A DNA stretch of 64,000 bases, taken from Bryobacteraceae bacterium. Its GTDB lineage: Bacteria > Acidobacteriota > Terriglobia > Bryobacterales > Bryobacteraceae. The notes below the pieces were generated by a model that was not told where the DNA came from, ran no database searches, and saw only the letters and a program-made list of their open reading frames with translations. Of this stretch, positions 8,335-15,671 are shown in pieces. Numbering within the stretch: position 1 is the stretch's first letter; each line of letters begins with the position of its first letter. The stretch covers positions 186,001-250,000 of the forward strand of contig JAHDVK010000004.1 of NCBI GenBank assembly GCA_023384675.1, written 5' to 3'. A program made the position numbers and the translations under genes.

Positions 8335-9172
8335 ATTCCCGAAGCAGCCGGCGGAGTTTGTCCTCCATCCCGTCTAATCGCCAATAGGTGCGCCAGCGCG
8401 CGATGAGCCCCTTCGCCAGCCGGGGCTGACCTCGGTCGATCTCCCACGGATGAAAGTACAGACACGCCGCGGCGCTCTCGCCGTAGTTCACCCGGCGCAG
8501 TCCCGCGGCCGTGTAGCGGTAAGGCAGCAGCCTCAGATAACCGCCGCCGCCGATGGGCGCCACCTGCCCGCCCGGCAGCCGGACCGTCGCCACCGGCGCT
8601 TCCATCAGCGCGCCGGAACCGGTCGCTACCTCCACCGCATGGCGGCTGAAACCCGGCACGCCGTAGCGGTCATGCAGAATGGGATAGACGCTCGAATCGT
8701 GGGTAAAACCCAGCTCGGCAAGGACATCGAGAGCCCACCACGAAGCCTTTGTGATCGAATAGCTCGGTGCGCGATACATCCGCGGACGGATTCCGCACGC
8801 CGCCTCAATGGCCTCGCATGCCTGCTGGGTATCAGCGCGGAATTCGTCCAGGGTGAGGTCATAAACGAGCCGGTGCCAGTAACTGTGGCACCCGATCTCG
8901 TGGCCTGCCTCTGCGATGCGCCGGATGAGCCCCGGATGACGCTCCGCCACCCAGCCAAGAATGAAAAACGTACACTTGACGCTGCGCTCCGCCAGCAGAT
9001 CGAGCGTCCGGCCGGTGGCCTCCTCAACGCGCGAGGGATAATCGGGCCAGCGCTCGCGCGGAGCCGCCACCTCCGTCGGATGGAAATAGTCCTCCACATC
9101 CACGCTCAGGGCGTTCACGACCGGCGCGGCCTCTCGCACTTCCGGCATCCTGCAAAGCAGTATATCCCCCAC
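8285..9172 (-). CDS. Polysaccharide deacetylase (XrtA-locus/DUF3473 type)
   Basis: NodB-fold polysaccharide deacetylase. The metal/catalytic motifs are visible: VDVEDYFHP (motif 1, first Asp and His-containing region), GHEIGCHSYWHR (motif 2, HxxxH-like), RAPSYSIT (motif 3), and a C-terminal DUF3473-like stretch (CLYFHPWEID). This layout matches the family found in PEP-CTERM/exosortase exopolysaccharide loci, removing N-acetyl groups from nascent polysaccharide. The GTG at 9172 is preceded by GAGG at suitable spacing; an alternative ATG lies at 9148. No clear signal peptide. The tail overlaps the convergent glycosyltransferase by 50 bases, which suggests antisense interference between the two or simply compact packing. 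Confidence 0.9.
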   Translation of the reverse strand: MGDILLCRMPEVREAAPVVNALSVDVEDYFHPTEVAAPRERWPDYPSRVEEATGRTLDLLAERSVKCTFFILGWVAERHPGLIRRIAEAGHEIGCHSYWHRLVYDLTLDEFRADTQQACEAIEAACGIRPRMYRAPSYSITKASWWALDVLAELGFTHDSSVYPILHDRYGVPGFSRHAVEVATGSGALMEAPVATVRLPGGQVAPIGGGGYLRLLPYRYTAAGLRRVNYGESAAACLYFHPWEIDRGQPRLAKGLIARWRTYWRLDGMEDKLRRLLREFSFAPVGEVFPAAGRD

Positions 9173-9981
9173 GGCACCTCAACACCCAACCCGGTGTTCA
9201 CGAATAAGGAATATTTTTATCCCGCTCCATTTCAACGAATTACCACGATTTTCGCCCTCCACCGCCCCATTGACAATTCCATCGCAATGCTAATGTGGAA
9301 CCGGAGCAGGTTCCCAGCCGGCCGGCAAAGACCTCTCAAACGCTGACGAACCAAATTCGCCCAAGCGTAGCCGTCGAGCCAGCGATGTGACAGAACGGCG
9401 CCGATTCACAGTGGCTATCTGGCCTTGGCCCCGAGTCGGACCCGATGACGCGTATTGATGTTCTGCGTGACCATAATAGTCGCCCTTCCAGCTTCTCCGG
9501 AAGCACGTGGCGGCGGGCGCCCGGCATACATTGCGGCCCCCGGGTTTTTATAGGGTGGGAGTTGAAAAGGACACTGGAAGCCTCTCCCGCCCTCCGTTGG
9601 CTAGTCGGCCCCTTGCTGACGCGCGGGGCTTACCGCCACCCAGCACCGACCGTAAGGGAGGTGGAAAATGAATGCTGACGGGCGGCACGGCGCAGGCGGC
9701 GTGTGTTCGCCCGCGCCGTGCCCGGCCGGGTCCATAGCTTCGAGATCGACGGGGCCGAATCAGCCCTGAGCGCGGTTTCGCTAATCGAATCGAACTTGGG
9801 CTTGGGTTGCGGCATCAACACGGTTATTGGATGCCGCGCAAAACATAACGAGCCGATTATGATTTATGGCGAGCGGAGGTCTTTTCGCAGACCCTGACGC
9901 GCGGGACTTGCGGTTCGGAAGCCGTTTCGATCGGGAGAAGTGCGCCTACACCGCGGCGCGGTCGACTGGCTCCATTTGGGG
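9173..9981. other. Long intergenic region, no convincing gene
   Basis: About 800 bases without a recognisable protein. It holds a long imperfect hairpin (9684-9722), a possible 33-codon ORF starting at 9668 behind GGGAGG, a perfect TTGACA at 9270-9275 with TAATGT only 15 bases later, and two copies of the string CTGACGCGCGGG(G/A)CTT (near 9616 and 9894), which looks like a dispersed intergenic repeat. None is strong enough to name a gene or RNA. Confidence 0.4.
9684..9722. other. GC-rich hairpin inside a short SD-led ORF
   Basis: A 10-bp perfect stem (9684-9693 with 9713-9722) continues inward by four more pairs after one mismatch. It lies inside the possible 33-codon reading frame at 9668. 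It could be a structured RNA element or a terminator without a U-tract; no function can be assigned. Confidence 0.4.
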
Positions 9982-10000
9982 TATACTTTGTTTTTGGAGG
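9982..10000 (+). promoter_or_regulatory. Candidate -10 box and Shine-Dalgarno before comF
   Basis: TATACT (9982-9987) is a good sigma-70 -10 element; no clear -35 is seen. GGAGG at 9996-10000 follows almost at once, implying a very short leader. The GTG overlapping the SD is in the wrong frame for ComF. Confidence 0.45.
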
Positions 10001-10069
10001 TGAGCCTTCTCGAGTTTTCGCCCCGCGAAAACCTCTGTTGGCAACTGGCTCTCGTCAGCCGGCGCACCC

Positions 10070-10843
10070 CTGCTTGCGTCCTTCTTCCCCGATGATTGCC
10101 GCCTGTGCGGAGAACCCCTCCGGACCCACACCCGGGTCCCGGTGTGCGCGCGCTGCCTGGAAGCTCCCGCCCCCTTCGTCCCCGAACATTTCTGCGTGCG
10201 CTGCCGGACCGCGTTCCTCAGCGAGGATCCGCTAGACGTTGACGGCTGTTGCGGGTTGTGCCGCGCCGGGGAAACCGAGTTCCACGCCGCCTACAGCTTT
10301 GGGCACTACGAAAACGAATTGCGGCGGCTGATTCAACTGATGAAATACGACGGGGTCCGGACGCTGGCTCCGCGCCTGGGCCGCTGGCTGGCCGAGGCGC
10401 TGCCGCGCTCGGAGCGGTTCGACGCGATCGTGCCCGTCCCCCTGCACTGGCTGCGGTATCTCCGGCGTGGATTCAATCAGAGCGTGCTGCTGGGACGCGA
10501 ATTGTCGCGGCGGACTGGCATTCCCCTGCGCACGGGGGTCCTGAGAAGAGTGAAGGCCACGCCCAAGCAAACGCTGCTGGATGACAAAGGCCGCCGGATG
10601 AACGTCCGGCGCGCGTTCCGCGCCGTGAACCCCGCGGCCGTCCGGGACCGGAGAATCTTGCTGCTCGACGATGTGCTCACCACCGGCGCCACGCTGAACG
10701 CCTGCGCCCGGGTACTGAAGGAGGCTGGCGCAGCGCACGTCAGCACACTCACGCTCGCGAGGGTGGACCGCCGTCCGCTCGCGCGGCACGATTCCGCAGC
10801 TGCCGCCCCCAAAGGCATCCCCCATGCAGGAGCGACCGCATGA
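10070..10843 (+). CDS. ComF family phosphoribosyltransferase-like protein
   Basis: ComF-type protein: an N-terminal zinc-ribbon (DDCRLCGEP, CARC, CVRC, CGLCRAG) followed by a PRTase domain with the PRPP loop ILLLDDVLTTGATLNAC near the C-terminus and HYENELRRLIQLMKYDG between them. Family members support DNA uptake in competent bacteria, but most homologues in non-competent bacteria have unknown roles. The start is a problem: the zinc-ribbon reading extends upstream of the GTG at 10142, yet between the in-frame stop at 10001 and that GTG there is no ATG, GTG or TTG, only CTG at 10070, used here provisionally. A non-canonical start or an upstream frameshift are the options. The stop overlaps the start of the HNH nuclease (ATGA), indicating translational coupling. 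Confidence 0.8.
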   Translation: MLASFFPDDCRLCGEPLRTHTRVPVCARCLEAPAPFVPEHFCVRCRTAFLSEDPLDVDGCCGLCRAGETEFHAAYSFGHYENELRRLIQLMKYDGVRTLAPRLGRWLAEALPRSERFDAIVPVPLHWLRYLRRGFNQSVLLGRELSRRTGIPLRTGVLRRVKATPKQTLLDDKGRRMNVRRAFRAVNPAAVRDRRILLLDDVLTTGATLNACARVLKEAGAAHVSTLTLARVDRRPLARHDSAAAAPKGIPHAGATA

Positions 10844-11373
10844 ACGTGAACGTCACGGACCGGCTGCATAGTCCGGTGCTGGTGCTCAACGCCAGCTACG
10901 AGCCGATCAATATCTGCGCCGCGCGCCGCGCGCTGGTGCTCATCCTCAAGGGCGTCGCCGCCGCTGAAGAACACGCGCCGGCGTTGCTGCATTCCCGGCG
11001 GATCAGCCTGCCGCTGCCGAGCGTCATCCGCCTGCTCGAATACCGGCGGATTCCCCACCAGAGCCGCGCATTGTCGCGCAAGAACATCATGATGCGCGAC
11101 AAATACACCTGCCAGTACTGCCACAAAGTGTTCAATAGCGCCGACCTGACACTGGACCACGTGATTCCGCGCTCGCGCGGCGGCGAGACGAGCTGGGAGA
11201 ATCTCGTGGCCTCCTGCAACCCGTGCAACAACCGCAAAGGGAACCGGACTCCCGAAGAGGCCAACCTCCGCCTGCTGCGGCCGCCACGGCCGTTCAGCGT
11301 GCACACGAGCCGCCAACTGATGCGGCTGCTGGCCAAAAGCGACGAGCAGTGGAAAAAATACCTGTTCTACTGA
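10840..11373 (+). CDS. HNH endonuclease family protein
   Basis: A 177-aa protein with a classical HNH/zinc module: YTCQYCHKVF (first CxxC), LTLDHVIPRSRGG (DH catalytic motif), WENLVASCNPCNNRKGNR (NH plus second CxxC). The N-terminal 80 residues (VLVLNASYEPINICAARRA) match a widespread chromosomal HNH group that is usually not part of a restriction system. It starts within the ATGA overlap with comF, so the two form an operon. The specific substrate is unknown. The 3' end overlaps that of convergent infC by a few bases. Confidence 0.9.
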   Translation: MNVNVTDRLHSPVLVLNASYEPINICAARRALVLILKGVAAAEEHAPALLHSRRISLPLPSVIRLLEYRRIPHQSRALSRKNIMMRDKYTCQYCHKVFNSADLTLDHVIPRSRGGETSWENLVASCNPCNNRKGNRTPEEANLRLLRPPRPFSVHTSRQLMRLLAKSDEQWKKYLFY

Positions 11374-11984
11374 GCAGGTTCCGGTGAAGCGGCCGGTGGC
11401 GGAGCCGCGCCTTCGCGGGGCTTCTTTTCCGCTTTCTTTTCCTTCACGTCCTTCTTGAGCGGGCTGATGATCATGTGGGCGTTGCGGCCTTCCAGCCGGG
11501 GTTGGCCTTCTACCGTGCCATGCTCGGCAAGATCATCAGCGAACCGAAGCAGCAGTTTGCGGCCCAGGTCCACGTGGGCGATTTCGCGCCCGCGGAACTG
11601 GACGACGGCCTTTACGCGGTTGCCTTCGCCCAGGAAGCGGATGGCATTGCGGCGCTTGAAATCGTAGTCGTGATCGTCGGTATTGGGACGGAACTTCAGT
11701 TCCTTGACCTGGATCACGTGCTGCTTCTTCTTGGCTTCGTGCTGCTTCTTTTTCTGCTCGTACTGCCACTGGCCGTAGTCCATGGCTTTGGCCACGGGGG
11801 GAACGGCGGTGGGCGCGATGAGGATGAGGTCTAGGCCCATGTCCTGGGCGCGGCGGATGGCGTTCTGCGTGGGCATCACCTCGACAGAGCCATCGGGGAA
11901 CACAGCGCGTACTTCACGCACGCGGATGGCTTCGTTGACGTTTTCCCGGACGCGGACGCGAGGACGGAATCTAGAAGGATACAT
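11367..11984 (-). CDS. infC: Translation initiation factor IF-3
   Basis: IF-3 binds the 30S subunit and proofreads initiator tRNA selection. Both domains are intact: the N-domain (VNEAIRVREVRAVFPDGS), the linker with signature AKAMDYGQWQYEQKKKQ, and the C-domain (KFRPNTDDHDYDFKRRNAIR, VKAVVQFRGREIAHVDLG). At 205 aa it carries a longer Lys- then Ala/Pro-rich tail than the usual 175-180 aa. The start is an ordinary ATG, not the AUU or AUC of many infC genes, and has no Shine-Dalgarno. A 12-codon ORF (ATG near 12008) overlaps the infC start, so coupled translation is possible. No rpmI or rplT follows, so the usual infC-rpmI-rplT order is broken here. Confidence 0.95.
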   Translation of the reverse strand: MYPSRFRPRVRVRENVNEAIRVREVRAVFPDGSVEVMPTQNAIRRAQDMGLDLILIAPTAVPPVAKAMDYGQWQYEQKKKQHEAKKKQHVIQVKELKFRPNTDDHDYDFKRRNAIRFLGEGNRVKAVVQFRGREIAHVDLGRKLLLRFADDLAEHGTVEGQPRLEGRNAHMIISPLKKDVKEKKAEKKPREGAAPPPAASPEPAQ

Positions 11985-12124
11985 GCAGGGATCGGGTTGG
12001 CGTGGTCATTGGTGGTTTGGTTTTACTCCTCAAAACAGAAAACAGCCGCCCGTGCGGTGGCGACGGTACGGCCGTCCTGTTCAATCGAATTCGTGAGCAG
12101 CTTCAGTCGTTGCCCTCTACGGCC

Positions 12125-12153
12125 AATATACTACGGATGTGCTTGCGGCTCAA
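12125..12153 (-). promoter_or_regulatory. Likely infC promoter
   Basis: On the minus strand TTGAGC (12148-12153) and TATATT (12125-12130) are separated by exactly 17 bases. Transcription from here would give a leader of about 130 bases before the infC ATG, containing a small GC hairpin (about 12046-12057) followed by U-rich sequence, which might serve as an attenuator. Confidence 0.6.
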
Positions 12154-12292
12154 TGGGGTAGTGAAGGAGGCCGCGTCTGCTTCGGTCCGTGGAGTGCGCT
12201 TTTCGGGGCGAACGCGACCGGCTTGGGGTTGGTGTCGCCTCCGCGGGCCGGGCTCGCCAGCCCTCGGCGGCAGGCAGCGGAACCGGCCCGGC

Positions 12293-13657
12293 TTAAGCGG
12301 CCAAATACGCCGAAAGCCGGTGGATATGCTGAGGCGACTTGCGCGCAAGGTTGTGCGTTTCCGCAGGGTCGTCGCGCAGATCGTAGAGCTGGTCCGGTTC
12401 GCCCCCGGTGCGGATGAGTTTGTAGCGCCCGTCGAAGGAGACGCGCCAGTTGCCGAAGCCGGACAGCGCCGCGTCGCGGTTGTTACTGGCGCGGGCCTCG
12501 AGCACGGGGCGCAGCGTGCGGCTGTCCATCTCCGGAAGGGCAGGCGCTCCGGCGAAATCGAGCCAGGTGGCGGTGAGATCGAGAATGGTGGCCGGATGGT
12601 CGATCACGCGTTCGGGAGAAACGCCCGGACCGGCGATCACAAGCGGGACCCCGATGGAGGGCTGGTAGGGATGGCGCTTGCGCCAAAGGTTGCGGTCCCC
12701 GAGCATTTCGCCGTGGTCGGAGGAAATCACGATGAGCGTGTTCTCGTATTCACCGCGCTCCTTGAGGAAGTCGACGTAGCGGCCCGTCCAGCGGTCGAGG
12801 TTCTCGACCATGGCGGTGTAGTTTTGCCTGATGCGCAAATGGGTTTCGGCATCGTATTCGGTATTGTTACCGGGCGGCGGATAGTTGCGGTCGCGGATGC
12901 CCTTCTCCATGGAGGAGGTGATGTCCATGGGGTCATGAGGGCCGGCGAAGTTGACGGCGAGATACCAGGGCTTCTCACGTGGGGCGCGTTCGAGCAGGGC
13001 AATGCCGTTTTGGCCGATCCAGTTGTCGCAGTAGGCGTTATCGGGCAGCGGGGTGGGATAGGTGGAGGTAAAAGCGTGCCGGGAGCGGTAGTCCTTCACG
13101 TGCGTCTCGGCGAGTCCGCGGCGGTGGAGCATGGCCATGAAGGGATCCTTCGGGGTGACGGCGCCGCTGCGGATGGCGTCGAACTTGCCTGCGTTGTCGA
13201 TGCCGTCGGAGAAGCCCCACTCGGGCAGCAGACGCTTGCCGTCGAGACCCCAATCCTCGGTCGCCTTGTGGAGGTCGAACTTGCCGCAACCCATGACGTG
13301 ATAGCCCGCGTTTCGCAAGTTGCGATAGACGTTAGGCCGCTCGACGGGAAGGTCCACCTTGTTATCCGGTACGGGCGAGCGTTGGTATTCGACACCCAAG
13401 GCGAGGCAGGCGCGCGAGGGGGCGCAAAGCGGCGAAGGGCAGATGGCGTTCGTGAAGCGGGCCCCACGCGCCGCGACCTCTTCGAGTGCGGGAGTGCGGA
13501 CATCGAGGCCGGGCGTATACGGCGTCCAGTCGAAGCGCCACTGGTCGGGGAACAGGAAGAGGAAGTTCGGCCGGTGGTCCTCGCCCCGGGCGGTCTCCTG
13601 TTTGGAGCAGCCGAGCAGCGCGGGTGCGGCGGCGAAGAGCGTCCGGCGGGTGATCAT
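12293..13657 (-). CDS. Type I sulfatase (formylglycine-dependent), exported lipoprotein
   Basis: Arylsulfatase-family alkaline-phosphatase-fold enzyme hydrolysing sulfate esters. The formylglycine motif C-x-P-S-R is present as CAPSRACLALG with the modifiable Cys at about residue 78. Further family signatures are GCGKFDLH, AVNFAGPHDP and ISSDHGEMLGD. The first metal site reads FPDQWRFDW, DQ replacing the more usual DD. The start at 13657 (MITRRTLFAAAPALLGC) gives a twin-arginine-like leader with a lipobox LLGC; an ATG nine bases upstream is also possible. The same frame stays open further upstream only as a shadow of the divergent gene. Likely periplasmic and involved in sulfated-glycan use; an activating formylglycine-generating enzyme is not in the window. 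Confidence 0.9.
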   Translation of the reverse strand: MITRRTLFAAAPALLGCSKQETARGEDHRPNFLFLFPDQWRFDWTPYTPGLDVRTPALEEVAARGARFTNAICPSPLCAPSRACLALGVEYQRSPVPDNKVDLPVERPNVYRNLRNAGYHVMGCGKFDLHKATEDWGLDGKRLLPEWGFSDGIDNAGKFDAIRSGAVTPKDPFMAMLHRRGLAETHVKDYRSRHAFTSTYPTPLPDNAYCDNWIGQNGIALLERAPREKPWYLAVNFAGPHDPMDITSSMEKGIRDRNYPPPGNNTEYDAETHLRIRQNYTAMVENLDRWTGRYVDFLKERGEYENTLIVISSDHGEMLGDRNLWRKRHPYQPSIGVPLVIAGPGVSPERVIDHPATILDLTATWLDFAGAPALPEMDSRTLRPVLEARASNNRDAALSGFGNWRVSFDGRYKLIRTGGEPDQLYDLRDDPAETHNLARKSPQHIHRLSAYLAA

Positions 13658-13778
13658 GCCCTGCATTATCTCGCAGCGGGCGGTGTGCATCGAGGGGACC
13701 CCATGACGTTCCTTCAATTTCGAGTGACAGATCTGATTCCCCACGATAGAATCGAAGCGAAGCGAGGTTGGTTGAGTC

Positions 13779-14492
13779 ATGAAGAAGTGCTTGATCTCCA
13801 TGTTTGCCGCGGCGGTAACTCTGATAGGCGCGGATTTCTGGGATACGAAACCCTTCACATCCTGGAACGAGAAGGAAGTCAACAAGATCATGGGGGACTC
13901 GCCGTGGTCCAAGACCACGACGACCGTGGTGGACATGAACAAGATGAGAGAGATCATGGCCAAGGCGGGGCCGCAGGGCGGCGATATGCCGTCGGGAGGT
14001 CCGCCGGGCGGAGCGGGCAAAGGCGGCCGGGGTGGCGGCGGGGGCGGGGGCATGCCGCCGATGCTGGAACTGATGGTGCGCTGGCAGAGTTCGCTGACTG
14101 TGCGGCAGGCGATGGTCCGCGGGCAGTTCGGCGATGAGGCGGGAACGTCCACGCAAGCCGCTGAGTTCCTGTCCCGGCCGCAGCGGTTCTATGTCATCGC
14201 CGTCACCCGTCTGCCGATGAGGTACTTCCGGGGCGTGAATCCGCAGGAGTTTCAGAAGGTGCTTTCAGACACCGCCACGCTGAACGTAAAGGGCCTGGAG
14301 ACAATGAAGCCTGCCGAAGTGCAGTTCCAATCCAACGAGCAGTCGCTGACTGTCTTCTTCGCCTTCCCGCGCGAAGAGGCGATTACGCTGGAGCACAAGG
14401 AGGTCGAGTTCATCGCGCCGGTCGGCCCGCTGACTGTGAAGCGCAAGTTCAAGCTGGCCGACATGATGCGGGACGGCAAGCTGGATATCTGA
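13779..14492 (+). CDS. Conserved hypothetical exported protein with Gly-rich segment
   Basis: Not a named family that I recognise. The 237-aa product has a signal peptide (MKKCLISMFAAAVTLIGA), a conserved-looking beginning of the mature protein (DFWDTKPFTSWNEKEVNKIM, then SPWSK), a low-complexity Gly/Pro stretch at about residues 65-92, and a C-terminal region rich in beta strands. The FWDTKPFTSW...WSK opening recalls short acidobacterial secreted proteins of unknown role. It diverges from the sulfatase with a 121-base gap and converges with the radical SAM gene, whose stop lies two bases beyond its own. Confidence 0.75.
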   Translation: MKKCLISMFAAAVTLIGADFWDTKPFTSWNEKEVNKIMGDSPWSKTTTTVVDMNKMREIMAKAGPQGGDMPSGGPPGGAGKGGRGGGGGGGMPPMLELMVRWQSSLTVRQAMVRGQFGDEAGTSTQAAEFLSRPQRFYVIAVTRLPMRYFRGVNPQEFQKVLSDTATLNVKGLETMKPAEVQFQSNEQSLTVFFAFPREEAITLEHKEVEFIAPVGPLTVKRKFKLADMMRDGKLDI

Positions 14493-14494
14493 CG

Positions 14495-15529
14495 TTAACC
14501 CTCGCGTTCGGGGCTAACGGGCGGCAGAATCTTGAATGGTTCAGGCCGCGCCGAGATCGGCTTCGAGGCGCCTGCCCAAAGACGCCCCAGATGGACGGAG
14601 GCGCGGAAGAGTCCGCCAATCGGCACCACCCCGCGGACTTTGTGATCAGCCACGGCGGCCAAGGCCATCGAGGCGACACATCCGCATGAGGAGCAGTCCG
14701 GCGTGCCGCCGAACTGGCAAGGCGTGACCTTGGTCTTGAAGTCCGCCGAGAGCACCTCGGTGGTGAGAGCGAAGACACAGTCAGCGGGCTTCTGCGGCGG
14801 CTTGGCGAACTGACGGAGCATCCCCTCGGGCATATTGAGCTTTGGGAACTGGAGCCGCAGTTCCAAAAGTTCCGAGATGACCCGGGCGCGTTCTTCCGCG
14901 GTCAGCATCTCGGGCAGGTTGTCGCCCACCTGGGGTGTGAAGAGGCTGAACCAGACCTTTTCCACTTCCGGGCGGGGCGTCCAGAATTCCAGGAATTCCT
15001 TCAAATAGCCAGGCCGCTTCATCATTTGACCCGTGATGGTGCTGTGGACCGTGATTCTCTGGCCGACGATGTTCTTGAGGATTCGTTCGTAGGTGGCCGG
15101 GGCGCGGCGGGCGTCATGTTCAGCGGGGAGGCCATCGATCGACACAACCGTGGTCAGTCTCGGCAGACGGGCCCAGCCTTGCGGGAGGACACGGAAGGCG
15201 CTGGTGACGACCTGCACGTGGATGCCGCGTTCGAGCAGCGGCGGCACCATTTGCTCGAGTTCCCGGTAGCGGACGAGGGGATCGCCGCCGACGATAGAAA
15301 GGTGCAGCGGCTTCATGCGGTCGGCTACTTCCAGAACGGCGTCCACCAGGGCTTGGCCTTTGCGGTCGCTCAGGTCGCGCAAGGTGACGTCGCCGCCAAG
15401 GTGGGCATCCTCATAGGCATAGCAGCCCGGACAGTGAAGCGGACATTCCTTGGTGATCTCGATCGAGATGGATGGCGGCTTGCCCTGGAGGATCTTGCCC
15501 CATGCCTTCAACACATCGGTTGTTTTCAT
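14495..15529 (-). CDS. Radical SAM protein with C-terminal Cys cluster
   Basis: Radical S-adenosylmethionine enzyme of 344 aa. The cluster motif CPLHCPGC (Cx3Cx2C) at about residues 29-36 binds the [4Fe-4S] cluster; IVGGDPLVRY is the GGE-like SAM-binding motif with Asp in place of Glu. Near residue 270 a Cys-rich segment (CQFGGTPDCSSCGC) suggests an auxiliary, SPASM-like iron-sulfur site. The substrate is unknown; no precursor peptide gene is obvious beside it. It is divergent from the pdxR-like regulator across a symmetrical promoter region, so it may share control with vitamin B6 genes (inference). Confidence 0.88.
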   Translation of the reverse strand: MKTTDVLKAWGKILQGKPPSISIEITKECPLHCPGCYAYEDAHLGGDVTLRDLSDRKGQALVDAVLEVADRMKPLHLSIVGGDPLVRYRELEQMVPPLLERGIHVQVVTSAFRVLPQGWARLPRLTTVVSIDGLPAEHDARRAPATYERILKNIVGQRITVHSTITGQMMKRPGYLKEFLEFWTPRPEVEKVWFSLFTPQVGDNLPEMLTAEERARVISELLELRLQFPKLNMPEGMLRQFAKPPQKPADCVFALTTEVLSADFKTKVTPCQFGGTPDCSSCGCVASMALAAVADHKVRGVVPIGGLFRASVHLGRLWAGASKPISARPEPFKILPPVSPEREG

Positions 15530-15624
15530 TTGTTATCCTCGCGCCGGCCCTCGAACGCCGAAGCCCCTTAACTGATGATCGCGCGGTTTGGTCCGTTGCA
15601 GCAACGTGTCTTGGAAATAAATCA

Positions 15625-15656
15625 ATATTGGCTTATCAGCCGCCAGCCAATATGGT
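15625..15656. promoter_or_regulatory. Symmetrical divergent promoter/operator between pdxR and radical SAM genes
   Basis: A perfect 9-bp inverted repeat, ATATTGGCT (15625-15633) and AGCCAATAT (15645-15653), spans 11 bases. On the plus strand TTGGCT and TATGGT are 17 bases apart; on the minus strand TTGGCT and TATTGA are also 17 apart. The palindrome therefore builds two overlapping promoters and is a good operator candidate for autoregulation by the PdxR-like protein. Confidence 0.6.
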
Positions 15657-15671
15657 ATGCTGCTGGAGAGA

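Noticed and set aside
12002-14137. Open frame of about 700 codons on the plus strand opposite the sulfatase
   Set aside because: Shadow of the sulfatase; the sulfatase frame has the full set of catalytic motifs while this frame has none.
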